Shown here: piece after piece, positions 1 through 7,935 of the stretch
Layout of the letters: the number at the start of each line of letters is the position of its first letter
Position numbering within the stretch: the first letter of the stretch is position 1
Assembly: GCA_036732005.1 (NCBI GenBank)
Contig: DAINDF010000010.1
Location: 62,001 to 126,000, forward strand
Source: UBA1926 sp036732005
GTDB taxonomy: Bacteria; Planctomycetota; Phycisphaerae; Phycisphaerales; UBA1924
DNA: 64,000 nt
Direction of reading: 5' to 3'
Notes under the pieces: generated by a model
The model's database searches: none
Told to the model about the DNA's origin: nothing
The model's input: only the letters and a program-made list of their open reading frames with translations
Translations under genes and position numbers: made by a program

Positions 1-682
1 ACTCCTCAGACTGCACGAACATGCCGGCCGAGCCGCAGCATGGGTCGTAGATGCGACCCTTGTAGGGGGCGAGCATGTTCACGAGGAGGCGAACGACCGG
101 GCGGGGCGTGTAGAACTGGCCGCCCTTCTTGCCCTCGGCGCTGGCGAACTGCGAGAGGAAGTACTCATAAACGCGGCCGAGCAGATCTGTAGACCGCGCA
201 CTCTTGCTGCCGACTGCGCTGTTGCCAATGAGGTCGATCAACTGCCCGAGGCGCTGCTTGTCGAGGCCAGGGCGGGCATAGTCCTTTGGCAGCACGCCCT
301 TGAGGTCTTCGTTGTCGCGCTCGATGGCCTCCATGGCGTCGTCGACGACTTTGCCGATGGTCGGCTGCTTGGCCATCTTCAGGAGGTGTGACCAGCGGGC
401 GCCGGGGGGCACCCAGAAGATGTTCTCGGCCTGGTACTCGTCGGGGTCTTCCGGATCGGCGCCGCTCGACCGCTCGGCCTCGAGTTCGGCGTGCTTGGCC
501 TCGAACGCGTCGGAGATGTACTTCAGGAAGATGAGGCCGAGCACCACGTGCTTGTACTCGGCCGCGTCCATGTTGTTGCGCAGGGCATCCGCTGCGGCAT
601 AGAGGTCTTTCTCGAAGCCAAAGTCGCCGTCACCGGTGGCCGGCGAGGCATCGGAATTCGCGGTCGCTGAGCGTCTCGCCAT
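1..682 (-). CDS. hsdM: Type I restriction-modification methylase subunit HsdM, N-terminal part (cut by window edge)
   Basis: The first 227 residues read from an ATG at 682 (preceded by GGAGG) leftwards off the window edge. Residues about 22-150 are the HsdM N-terminal helical domain (FEKDLYAAADALRNNMD, then EYKHVVLGLIFLKYISDAFE). Residues 165-190 match the family signature VYEYFLSQFASAEGKKGGQF, followed by YTPRPVVRLLV. The SAM-binding motif I is DPCCGSAGMF at 213-222. The catalytic NPPF/Y motif lies beyond the edge. In this family the protein methylates adenine together with the specificity subunit HsdS and protects DNA from the HsdR nuclease. Those partner genes would be to the left and cannot be seen. 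Domain order and signature words are clear; whether the whole system is intact is unknown. Confidence 0.93.
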   Translation of the reverse strand, partial: MARRSATANSDASPATGDGDFGFEKDLYAAADALRNNMDAAEYKHVVLGLIFLKYISDAFEAKHAELEAERSSGADPEDPDEYQAENIFWVPPGARWSHLLKMAKQPTIGKVVDDAMEAIERDNEDLKGVLPKDYARPGLDKQRLGQLIDLIGNSAVGSKSARSTDLLGRVYEYFLSQFASAEGKKGGQFYTPRPVVRLLVNMLAPYKGRIYDPCCGSAGMFVQSEE

Positions 683-985
683 CGGGGCCTCCGGGCCGCC
701 GCCCGCTCGCCTGGCGGCAATCCCGACCGGAGACGGGCGGCTGTCACCGGCTCATCATACAAAGCACCCACGCCGCATGCCGCTCTGTCTGCAAGGCCTA
801 GGACGCCGGGACAGAGGAGGCACCGAGCCGGTTGCGTCGTAATCGCACCGATCGCGGAGTTCAACCTCTGGCGGTGGCCCCCTCCAACCGCCCCGCCAAA
901 AAACTCCCTTCCCGCGCGACACTTCCCGCCGGTTTGCAGAACGGTACTGGTAGGGACCCATGACGGGCCCTCTGGAGGCCGTTGC
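683..985. other. Intergenic stretch without a recognisable gene
   Basis: About 300 bases between the divergent hsdM start and the small gene at 986. I see no convincing ORF, tRNA or terminator. Both flanking genes have their ribosome binding sites pointing outwards, so promoters for both directions should lie here, but no clear -10/-35 pair stands out. Confidence 0.4.
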
Positions 986-1222
986 ATGGCACGGACGCGG
1001 GCAGCATCTGAAGCGCACGGGGCAAGCGAGCCTGCCCCACTCGACATCGCCGTCACCATTCTCGCCTCTGGCCTGACTCGGTTGATCGCCGGCCGCCTCG
1101 GATCTGTGGCGGATCAGCGTGAGATCCCGCCCGCTCCCCTTGAACTGTCGCCGCCGCGCGCCCTCAGTGTTCCGGGCGGTGAACGGTCAACCGCCTGCCC
1201 GGCATGGAGTTGCGTGAGGTGA
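986..1222 (+). CDS. Small hypothetical protein at the head of the recombinase operon
   Basis: A 78-residue ORF with a perfect GGAGG at 974-978, seven bases before its ATG. It stops two bases before the next ATG at 1225, so the two look translationally coupled. The middle (LDIAVTILASGLTRLIAG) is a predicted amphipathic helix; the rest is Arg/Pro/Ser rich. No known domain is recognised. The case for a real gene rests on the ribosome binding site and the tight junction with the DUF2924 gene. In a GC-rich genome a short ORF of this kind could still be chance. Confidence 0.5.
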   Translation: MARTRAASEAHGASEPAPLDIAVTILASGLTRLIAGRLGSVADQREIPPAPLELSPPRALSVPGGERSTACPAWSCVR

Positions 1223-1224
1223 GC

Positions 1225-1719
1225 ATGGATCTCCAGCACCAGATCGAGGCCCTCGGGGCCATGACCAACCCGCAGCTGCGGGGCCGCTACGCCGAGGTGT
1301 TCGGCGAGCCCAGCCGGTCCAACAACCGCCGCTGGCTCACGCGGCGCATCGCGTGGCGCTTGCAGGCCCGGGCGGAGGGGGATCTCTCCGAGCGGGCCCG
1401 GCGGCGAGCGGAGGAGCTGGCCCGGGACGAGGACCTGCGGGTGCGCCCGCCCGCTGACATGGGGGTGTCAGCGGGGGCGGATCTCCGCACCGTCTCCGGC
1501 CGTCTGGTCCCGCGCGACGACCGGGTGCCGATCCCCGGCACGGTGCTGACCCGGGTGTTCAAGGGGGTCGAGCACCGGGTGCTGGTCCTGAGCGAGGGGT
1601 TCGAGCACCGGGGCGCCGTCTACCGCTCGCTCTCGGCGGTCGCGTTCGCGATCTCCGGCTCGCACTGGAACGGGTTCCTCTTCTTCGGCCTGGGCGACCC
1701 GCGGAAGGGGCGGGCGTGA
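1225..1719 (+). CDS. DUF2924 family protein
   Basis: A 164-residue protein beginning MDLQHQIEALGAMTNPQL. Features of DUF2924 are visible: an N-terminal helical part with the pattern L-x-x-R-Y-x-x-x-F-G-E-P and a run N-x-x-x-L-x-x-R-I-A-W-R-L-Q (residues about 20-55), a variable linker, and a C-terminal beta-rich part with GTVLTRVFKG, LVLSEGFEHRGAVYRSLSAV and A-I-S-G-S-H-W-N-G-F-x-F-F-G-L (about 100-160). The ATG at 1225 is preferred to the one at 1204 because GAGGTG lies just upstream of it and it follows the previous stop by two bases. DUF2924 genes regularly sit directly before a large serine recombinase in integrated elements. Its stop overlaps the recombinase GTG by 4 bases. The molecular role is unknown; an accessory DNA-binding role is an inference. 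Confidence 0.85.
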   Translation: MDLQHQIEALGAMTNPQLRGRYAEVFGEPSRSNNRRWLTRRIAWRLQARAEGDLSERARRRAEELARDEDLRVRPPADMGVSAGADLRTVSGRLVPRDDRVPIPGTVLTRVFKGVEHRVLVLSEGFEHRGAVYRSLSAVAFAISGSHWNGFLFFGLGDPRKGRA

Positions 1720-3071
1720 AGACCAAGGGCGACCCGGTCCGCTGCGCGGTCTACACCCGCAAGAGCACCGAGGAGGGGCTCGAGCAGGAGTTCAACTCGC
1801 TGGACGCCCAGCGGGAGAGCGCCGAGGCGTTCATCGCCAGCCAGAAGGCCGAGGGCTGGGTCTGCCTCCCCCACCGCTACGACGACGGGGGCTTCAGCGG
1901 GGGCACGGTCGAGCGACCGGCCCTGAAGAGGCTCATGGCCGACATCGAGGCGGGGGAGGTCGACTGCGTGGTGGTCTACAAGGTCGACCGCCTCAGCCGC
2001 TCGCTGATGGACTTCTCGCGGCTGATGGAGGTGTTCGACCGGCGTGGGGTCTCGTTTGTCAGCGTCACCCAGCAGTTCAACACCACCCACTCCATGGGGC
2101 GGCTGACCCTCAACATCCTGCTGTCGTTCGCCCAGTTCGAGCGCGAGATCATCTCGGAGCGCACCCGGGACAAGATCGCCGCGGCCCGGCGCAAGGGCAA
2201 GTGGGCCGGGGGCCGGCCCGTGCTCGGCTACGACCTGATCTCCCGCCCCGGGGGCGGGCGGCTGGAGGTCAACCCCTCGGAGGCCGAGCGGGTCCGGGCG
2301 ATCTTCGACCTCTACCTCGATCTGGGCTCGCTGATGCCCCTCGTCCGAGCGTGCGCTGCGCGCGGCTGGACCACGAAGGGCTGGACGACCAAGGGGGGCA
2401 AGCCCCAGGGCGGCCGTGTGCTGGACAAGGGGGCGCTCTACGCCCTGCTGACCAACCCCGTGTACCTCGGCAAGGTCCGTCACCACGACGAGGTATTCGA
2501 GGGCGAGCACGAGGGCATCGTCGACCCGGATGTCTTCGAGCGGGCGCGTCGCCAGCTCAACCTCAATGGGCGGACCGGGGGGGCGCGGGTCCGCAACGCC
2601 CACCACGCCCTGCTCAAGGGGCTGGTCCGCTGCGCGCCCTGCGGGTGCGGCATGATGCATCACTTCGCGAACTCGACGACGGCCAAGGGGACCAAGCGCT
2701 ACCGCTACTACGTCTGCATGAAGGCCCAGAAGCAGGGCTGGGCCACCTGCCCGGCGCCGTCGCTCCCGGCGGGGGACCTCGAGGCGTTCGTCCTCGAGCG
2801 GGTCCGGGCGGCCCTCGCGGGCGACACGGTCATCAGCGCCGTCGCGGAGCGGGCCCTGGCCCACCTCGCCGCGGCCCGGCCGGACCTGGTCGTGGATCCT
2901 GATGAACTCCTCGGGGCCGCCGAGGCGTTCCAGCCGGTCTGGGATGCGCTGACGCAGCGCGAGCGGGAGGACCTGCTGCGGTGCCTGGTCGAGCGGGTCG
3001 TGTGGAACGGCGCCGACGAGACGGTCAGCGTCACCTTCCGCGCGGGCGTGCTCGAGGAGATCGCCGCGTGA
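1716..3071 (+). CDS. Large serine recombinase (site-specific integrase/resolvase)
   Basis: A 451-residue recombinase starting at a GTG that overlaps the upstream stop. The N-terminal resolvase domain (about 8-155) carries the catalytic Ser17 in YTRKSTEEGL, the conserved patches GGFSGGTVERP and DRLSRS, and FAQFEREIISERTRDKI. A Recombinase domain follows (about 175-280). A zinc-ribbon comes next, with CAPCGCGMMHH and the later pair in YYVCMKAQKQGWATCP (about 305-345). The C-terminal tail is helical. Large serine recombinases cut and rejoin att sites through a Ser-DNA bond to integrate or excise elements. Together with DUF2924 upstream and the HTH protein downstream (GTGA overlap) it forms a compact three-gene cassette. 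No att core could be identified by eye. Confidence 0.95.
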   Translation: MKTKGDPVRCAVYTRKSTEEGLEQEFNSLDAQRESAEAFIASQKAEGWVCLPHRYDDGGFSGGTVERPALKRLMADIEAGEVDCVVVYKVDRLSRSLMDFSRLMEVFDRRGVSFVSVTQQFNTTHSMGRLTLNILLSFAQFEREIISERTRDKIAAARRKGKWAGGRPVLGYDLISRPGGGRLEVNPSEAERVRAIFDLYLDLGSLMPLVRACAARGWTTKGWTTKGGKPQGGRVLDKGALYALLTNPVYLGKVRHHDEVFEGEHEGIVDPDVFERARRQLNLNGRTGGARVRNAHHALLKGLVRCAPCGCGMMHHFANSTTAKGTKRYRYYVCMKAQKQGWATCPAPSLPAGDLEAFVLERVRAALAGDTVISAVAERALAHLAAARPDLVVDPDELLGAAEAFQPVWDALTQREREDLLRCLVERVVWNGADETVSVTFRAGVLEEIAA

Positions 3072-3484
3072 GCACGACCATCACCAGCCGCGTGCACTTC
3101 CGGGTCGAGGGCAAGGGCCGCAAGCGGCTGCGGGCGGGGCCCGCGCCCGAGGCCCCGGCGTTCGCGGGCCGCGTGCCGCGGGTGGCGCGGCTGATGGCCC
3201 TGGCGATCCGGATGGACGACCTGATCGCCGCCGGGGCGATCTCCGACCAGGCCGAGCTGGCCCGGATCGGGCATGTCACCCGGGCCCGTGTGAGCCAGAT
3301 CATGAACCTTCTGCACTTGGCCCCGGACATCCAGGAGGCGCTCCTGGACCTGCCCCCGGTGCTCGAGGGCCGCGACCCGGTCACCGAGCGGGACCTGCGG
3401 CCGATCGCCGCGGAGATCGGCTGGGTACAGCAGCGGGAGATGTGGGGCAGGCTGCGGCCCCGGCGGCCCGGCCCCGCGGGTTGA
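3068..3484 (+). CDS. Small helix-turn-helix protein of the recombinase cassette
   Basis: A 138-residue protein starting at GTG 3068, overlapping the recombinase stop as GTGA. Residues about 30-45 are a basic region. An HTH of the ParB/KorB or Xre-like kind is visible at about 60-85: ISDQAELARIGHVTRARVSQ followed by IMNLLHLAPDIQEALL. The tail ends in a short Arg/Pro-rich run. It probably binds DNA and may regulate the cassette or assist recombination (inference). A 10-bp perfect palindrome and a promoter lie about 50-70 bases downstream of its stop, a plausible target. Confidence 0.7.
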   Translation: MSTTITSRVHFRVEGKGRKRLRAGPAPEAPAFAGRVPRVARLMALAIRMDDLIAAGAISDQAELARIGHVTRARVSQIMNLLHLAPDIQEALLDLPPVLEGRDPVTERDLRPIAAEIGWVQQREMWGRLRPRRPGPAG

Positions 3485-3533
3485 CAGCCTCGCAGGACTT
3501 TGCCCGCCTGAACTCCAATCGGAACCCGTCTAT

Positions 3534-3543
3534 AAACCGGTTT
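3534..3543. promoter_or_regulatory. Palindrome, possible operator
   Basis: AAACCGGTTT is a perfect 10-bp palindrome located just before the extended -10 element at 3547. A protein bound here would cover the -35 region. The best candidate binder by position is the HTH protein ending at 3484 (inference). Confidence 0.35.
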
Positions 3544-3546
3544 CTG

Positions 3547-3555
3547 TGGTATACT
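3547..3555 (+). promoter_or_regulatory. Extended -10 promoter before the sigma-like gene
   Basis: TGGTATACT fits an extended -10 (TGn then TATACT). No good -35 is seen at 17 bp. Transcription would start near 3562 and give a leader of about 58 bases before the ATG at 3620. Confidence 0.45.
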
Positions 3556-3619
3556 CCCACTATCCGGGACCCTGCATGTAGTGGTCGGGTCTCACGGACG
3601 GCACACCTGGAGGTTCTCT

Positions 3620-4411
3620 ATGAACAAGTCATTCGGGAACAGGGGCTCGGGTTTCGGCCCGGGCCAGGGCGGCAACAAGGACTTCGGGCAGCGGTTCGCG
3701 CCCGCCCGGGCGGCGCCCGCGACGCCGCGGACCAAGGTGCTCGACGCGCCCCGGGGCGTCGGCTGGACGGGCACCGTCATCGCTGCCCCGACCCCGGCGG
3801 CCGCCGAGCCGTCACCGGCGTCCACCATGGACTCACCAAGCTTCAGCCGGTTCGCGCGGCTGTGGGCCAAGGGGAGAGAAACGCTCGACGCCTGGCGTGC
3901 CAGCGGCATCCCCGTGGACACCCAGCGGCTGATCGAATCCCGCGCCCGCCGCTTCGCCAGGGCGTACGGGTTGCCCAGGGACAGCATCACGGACCTCAAG
4001 CAGGATTTCTATCTCGAGGTCTGGACCGCCATCGAGGGCTACGAGGAAGGGCGTTCGACCCCCGAGGCGTTCGCGGCCGGGGTGGTCTACTGGTACTACA
4101 AGCAGCTGGTCCGGGAGCATTACAGGAACAAGGGCAAAGAGTCCGAGCACATCGCGTTGCTGGACCTGCTGATCGATGAGCCCGAGCGGTTCGTTCGGAC
4201 CTACGGCGAGCAGCGTGCCGCCGAGTTGCGGCTGGATCTGGCGTCGATCCTCGAGAACGCCCCTGAGGACATCCGGGAGTTGGCGGATGCGCTGATGGAA
4301 AAGTCACCGGCGGAGATCGCCGTGTGCATCGGCGTTCACCGTGGCACCATCTACCGCCGGATCGAGCGTCTCCGCGACGAGTTCGGAGACAAGTTCGAAG
4401 AAATCCGCTGA
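3620..4411 (+). CDS. Sigma-70-like RNA polymerase sigma factor
   Basis: A 263-residue protein. The ATG at 3620 is chosen because GGAGG ends six bases upstream. Residues 1-80 are low-complexity, rich in Gly, Pro and Ala, and probably disordered. Residues about 95-180 resemble sigma region 2: RARRFARAYGLPRD, DLKQDFYLEVWTAIEGYE and VVYWYYKQLVREHYRNKGK. The C-terminal 50 residues hold a region 4-type HTH (KSPAEIAVCIGVHRGTIYRR). The gene lies directly after the recombinase cassette, has its own promoter and a possible operator. It may direct polymerase to genes of the integrated element, an inference from position only. The long disordered N-terminus is unusual for ECF-type factors. Confidence 0.75.
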   Translation: MNKSFGNRGSGFGPGQGGNKDFGQRFAPARAAPATPRTKVLDAPRGVGWTGTVIAAPTPAAAEPSPASTMDSPSFSRFARLWAKGRETLDAWRASGIPVDTQRLIESRARRFARAYGLPRDSITDLKQDFYLEVWTAIEGYEEGRSTPEAFAAGVVYWYYKQLVREHYRNKGKESEHIALLDLLIDEPERFVRTYGEQRAAELRLDLASILENAPEDIRELADALMEKSPAEIAVCIGVHRGTIYRRIERLRDEFGDKFEEIR

Positions 4412-5066
4412 CCGTGCGCGACAGTTCGGCGCGATCCGCAGAGAGAGATAGGTGGGATCGCGCCTCGGACCCGCGTCAGACACCTGGCGGGGCCGGGGCT
4501 CCCAGGCGTGGCCGCGAGAGCGGGCGGGCAGGGTTCCAGTTCGATCGCCGTCGTGGGCCGGCAGCGCCTCAGGGCAGCCCACGGGCCAAGGGCCCAGCCT
4601 CGAAGGACCCAACGGACGGCCGGGAAGACCGTCGCGCCGTACCCGGTCGACGACGACGCACTGCCGGGGTGTGGAGCACGCCGTGCTCTGCTTGGCGCTG
4701 GGCAGGGTGGAACCCGCGGATGCCCAGACCAAACACCGCGGGCGGTTGATCGGCCTCCGACCGACGGGCTGGCACGACCGACCCCGGGGTGCCGTTCATT
4801 TTTGAACGGCTGCCTAGGGGTCGGTCTCCCGACCCCACTCCCTCCGGACTGGCATGGGGCCCGATGCCGACCCCTCAGCCGCGCAAGCGTTCGGCGCCGC
4901 CGGATGTTGATCACGCTGAATCGACAGTGACCGGATGATCGGCGCGCAGACGCGCACACGAACAACGCCGTCGCGCCCAACACGGAGCGCAGCGCCGGCG
5001 CGCAACCAACCTGTGAACCGCCCATCGCAACCGCGCGCGGGCGCCCGCGGACCGAGGAGCAGACCG
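4412..5066. other. Long non-coding leader region upstream of the ParB-methylase gene
   Basis: About 650 bases with no convincing gene; the open frames here lack ribosome binding sites and change frame. It holds a structured segment at 4776-4836 (separate entry). The last 15 bases carry the GAGGAG ribosome binding site for the TTG at 5067. Confidence 0.4.
4776..4836 (+). promoter_or_regulatory. Two mutually exclusive hairpins
   Basis: The outer stem pairs 4776-4785 (GACCGACCCC) with 4817-4826. Inside it is a second stem of 8 bp, 4791-4798 with 4803-4810, closed by a TTTT loop. The strand 4817-4824 (GGGGTCGG) can instead pair perfectly with 4829-4836 (CCGACCCC). The two folds cannot coexist, as in an attenuator or protein-controlled switch. 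No U-run follows, so termination is not evident. A role is inference. Confidence 0.35.
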
Positions 5067-6335
5067 TTGAAGATCACCACCTGCCCGATCGCCGATCTGG
5101 TCCCGTACGACCGCAACCCGCGCCTCAACGACCGCGCCGTCGACGCCGTTGCCGAGAGCATCCAGCGGTTCGGGTTCCGGCAACCGATCGTCGTGGACCC
5201 CGAGGGCGTGATCGTCTGCGGGCACACGCGCTGGAAGGCCGCGCAGCGGCTGGGGCTCGAGAAGGTCCCCGTCCATGTCGCCAGGGACCTCACGCCCGCG
5301 CAGATCCGCGCGTACCGCATCGCCGACAACAAGACCGCCGAGCTCGCCGACTGGGACAGCGACCTTCTCTCGATCGAGCTGGCCGAGCTGGAAGGCGAGG
5401 GCATCGACTGGACGCTGCTCGGGTTCGACGGGCGCGAGCTCTCAGGCCTCTTCGAACCGGCGGCCCACCAGGGCGCGACCGACCCCGACGAGGTCCCCGA
5501 CGCCCCCGCCGCCGAGGACGCGGTCACCCGTCCCGGCGACCTGTGGGTCCTGGGCCGCCACCGTCTGCTCTGCGGGGACTCGACCAGCCCCGGCGATGTT
5601 GACAGGCTGATGGACGGCCAGCGGGCGGCCCTTGTCGCGACCGACCCCCCGTACCTGGTCGACTACACCGGGGAGCGGCCCAACGGCACTGGCAAGGACT
5701 GGACGGCGAATTACAAGGAGGTCGACATCGACGACGCCGAGGCGTTCTTCCGCGGGGTGTTCGCCAACATCGTGCGTGTGGTCGCCCCCCGCGCCGCGAT
5801 CTACTGCTGGCATGCCCACAAGCGCTGCGGGGTGATCCAGCGGGTCTGGGAGGAGCTCGACATCCTCGACCACCAGTCGATCGTCTGGGTGAAGCCCACT
5901 CCGGTGTTCGGGCGCGTGTTCTGGCACTTCCGGCACGAGCCGTGCATGATGGGCTGGGTGCGGGGGAGCAAGCCCGAGCACGACGGCGACCACTCGATGG
6001 AGATGAACTCGGTCTGGGAGCTCGACTGGGAGGGCAAGAGCCGCGTCGTCGGCAACGAGCACCCGACCCAGAAGCCCGTCGAGATCTTCGCGCGGCCGAT
6101 GCGCAAGCACACCGCCCACGGCGACATCTGCTTCGAGCCGTTCAGCGGCTCGGGCTCGCAGATCATCGCGGGCGAGAAAGAGGGCCGGCGCGTGTTCGCG
6201 ATGGAACTCTCCTCGGTCTTCACCGATGTCGCGGTGCGGAGGTGGGAGAGGTTCACGGGGAAGTCGGCGGAGCGGGTGCCCCTCGGGCAGCCCGAGGCTC
6301 GCCCGGCCCCAGCGCGCCGAGGGCAGCGCCCATGA
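5067..6335 (+). CDS. ParB-like domain fused to a beta-class DNA methyltransferase
   Basis: The product has 422 residues from TTG 5067; GAGGAG at 5054-5059 supports this start over an ATG at 4935 that would add 44 low-complexity residues. Residues about 1-110 are a ParB N-terminal domain (VPYDRNPRLN, QRFGFRQPIVVD, VCGHTRWKAAQRLG). The rest is an N4-cytosine or N6-adenine methylase: motif IV DPPY at 193-196 comes before motif I EPFSGSGS at 357-364, so it is beta class. The phrase NEHPTQKPVEIFARPM lies between them. Fusions of this type are common in phages and prophages, where they modify phage DNA. The 3' end overlaps the convergent gene at 6253 by 83 bases. Target site unknown. Confidence 0.92.
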   Translation: MKITTCPIADLVPYDRNPRLNDRAVDAVAESIQRFGFRQPIVVDPEGVIVCGHTRWKAAQRLGLEKVPVHVARDLTPAQIRAYRIADNKTAELADWDSDLLSIELAELEGEGIDWTLLGFDGRELSGLFEPAAHQGATDPDEVPDAPAAEDAVTRPGDLWVLGRHRLLCGDSTSPGDVDRLMDGQRAALVATDPPYLVDYTGERPNGTGKDWTANYKEVDIDDAEAFFRGVFANIVRVVAPRAAIYCWHAHKRCGVIQRVWEELDILDHQSIVWVKPTPVFGRVFWHFRHEPCMMGWVRGSKPEHDGDHSMEMNSVWELDWEGKSRVVGNEHPTQKPVEIFARPMRKHTAHGDICFEPFSGSGSQIIAGEKEGRRVFAMELSSVFTDVAVRRWERFTGKSAERVPLGQPEARPAPARRGQRP

Positions 6336-7128
6336 CCTCGCGTAGCGCCGCCAGCGGGAGGCTCACAAGCACGGGGAGCCCGGCCAGGAACCCCTTGGAG
6401 CCCAGGGGGATGAAGACCTCGTTGACAAACCACTGCAGCATGATCCAGGACCCGCCCGTGCCCACGATGTACGGCAGCGCGAACCGATGCCCCCAGGTCG
6501 ATGCCGCGATCAGCCGCAGCCCCACCATGAGGAACATCGCCAGCACCGCCCCCTCGAGCAGGCCCGCAACCCAAGGGCTGCCCGGCCTGCCACCGACCAC
6601 CGGGAAGATGCCCGCCGCCAGCCACTCGACCGCGCGGCCGGCGAACGGGATGAGCGTGAGCAGCGCGAACACGCCCGAGAGCACGAGCGCCTTGAGGCTG
6701 ACCTCGAGCGTGGCGGCCGCCCATTTTGCGGCGAACCGCGGCGGGTATCGGAGGTCGCCGAGCTCCGGCGCAGCCATGCTGGGGATGCCGAACGGGGAGA
6801 GGAACAGCCCCACCGAGAGCAGGACAGTGAGCTCGTGGAAGGCCGAGCCGCCGATGAGCGGCGCGCTCCACGCGGGCAGCACGAACACCCCCGTGCTCGC
6901 GAGCACGGCGGGGTGGCGGAACGGCAGCGGCCTGGCGGCCTTCCAGGCCTCGTACACCGACTCGGGGATATCGATGTGCAGGTATCGCTTCCACCCGCTG
7001 AAGATCATGTCCGAGCCGGTGATGCCCCGGAAGAACAGCAGACCGAACGCGGTGAGCAGGGCGGCATGGAGCACCAGCGTCCCGGCGGACGGGAGGCCGG
7101 CGGCCTGGGCGAGGATCAGCTGCTGCAT
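6253..7128 (-). CDS. Hypothetical integral membrane protein
   Basis: A 291-residue protein from the ATG at 7128 (MQQLILAQAAGLPSAG). About six membrane segments can be read, for example LVLHAALLTAFGLLFF near the N-terminus, TVLLSVGLFLSPFGI, ALVLSGVFALLTLIPF, AVLAMFLMVGLRLIA and LPVLVSLPLAALREV. The C-terminal 30 residues are Pro/Ala/Arg rich and overlap the 3' end of the methylase gene on the other strand. No family is recognised. It is the last gene of a three-gene leftward set with the HhH-like and HARE-HTH genes. It could be an accessory protein of the element (inference). Confidence 0.6.
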   Translation of the reverse strand: MQQLILAQAAGLPSAGTLVLHAALLTAFGLLFFRGITGSDMIFSGWKRYLHIDIPESVYEAWKAARPLPFRHPAVLASTGVFVLPAWSAPLIGGSAFHELTVLLSVGLFLSPFGIPSMAAPELGDLRYPPRFAAKWAAATLEVSLKALVLSGVFALLTLIPFAGRAVEWLAAGIFPVVGGRPGSPWVAGLLEGAVLAMFLMVGLRLIAASTWGHRFALPYIVGTGGSWIMLQWFVNEVFIPLGSKGFLAGLPVLVSLPLAALREVMGAALGALGPGEPRAARGAPAPPTSP

Positions 7129-7189
7129 GCGGCCCCCCGGAACCGTCGACGAGCGGCGGGCGATTCTACCGGCGGTCCACACACCGCTG

Positions 7190-7855
7190 TCACGACGGCA
7201 ACCGCTGCCCCGAGCCCCGCTCCCAGATCGCCACATCAAGCTGGCGGACGGAGCGGCCGAGCAGTTCCCCCGCCCGCTCGATCGCGTACACCGTCTGGAC
7301 CTCGCGGCTGGCCTCCCCGCGGATCGGCCGGCCCAGCACCTCCTCGGCGTACCGCAGGATGTGGACGTCGGGCTTGGTCGTCTCCGCGCCGAACAGCATG
7401 CGGAGGTACTGGAACCCCGCCAGCCCGAACCCCGGCACGCCCAGCATCAGGTAGTCGCCTGGGCGCGCCCACCGGGCCCACGCGCCGAGGCGCTCGTCCT
7501 CGCTTACCCCCTCGAACCGCTGCTGGATGTCGACCAGGTACTCGAGCACCCCCACCAGCGCCGCCGCCTTACCCGGGCTGTCCATCGCCAGCTCGGCAAC
7601 ATGGAACGACCGAGGCGACTCGAAGGTCCCGATCAGGGCAAGCAGGTCGGCGCAGCTCCGCACATCCGGGCGAGACGCCGTGAACCGCTCCACGCGGGGC
7701 TGCACCACCCGCCGGTAGGGCTTGCGGAGCGAGAGCACGCAGTCGATCACCTTTGCGGCGGGGGTGGACCTCCACACCGGGTCGGCCAGCACGCCGGGTT
7801 CGGGAAAATCCGCCGCAATACGCTCGGCCAGAACACGGGCGTCGGCTTCGATCAT
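7190..7855 (-). CDS. HhH-GPD-like protein, possible DNA glycosylase relative
   Basis: A 221-residue protein from ATG 7855 (MIEADARVLAERIAADF). The second half looks like a helix-hairpin-helix GPD fold: LGVPGFGLAGFQYLRMLFG followed by TTKPDVHILRYAEEVLGRPI, where the Asp in KPDVH would be the catalytic Asp of base-excision glycosylases. The N-terminal part (VIDCVLSLRKPYRRVVQPRV) fits the helical core of that fold. I do not see the Lys of bifunctional enzymes or the four Cys of an iron-sulfur cluster. If right, it may act on damaged or modified bases; a link to the nearby methylase is only inference. The assignment is from pattern memory and needs a profile search. Confidence 0.5.
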   Translation of the reverse strand: MIEADARVLAERIAADFPEPGVLADPVWRSTPAAKVIDCVLSLRKPYRRVVQPRVERFTASRPDVRSCADLLALIGTFESPRSFHVAELAMDSPGKAAALVGVLEYLVDIQQRFEGVSEDERLGAWARWARPGDYLMLGVPGFGLAGFQYLRMLFGAETTKPDVHILRYAEEVLGRPIRGEASREVQTVYAIERAGELLGRSVRQLDVAIWERGSGQRLPS

Positions 7856-7935
7856 GGCCGACAGCTTACTCCCTCCCCCATGCGAGAACGCCCCGGCCTG
7901 CGCCGAGGCGTCGGTGCTGCGCCAGTGGCCGGTGT

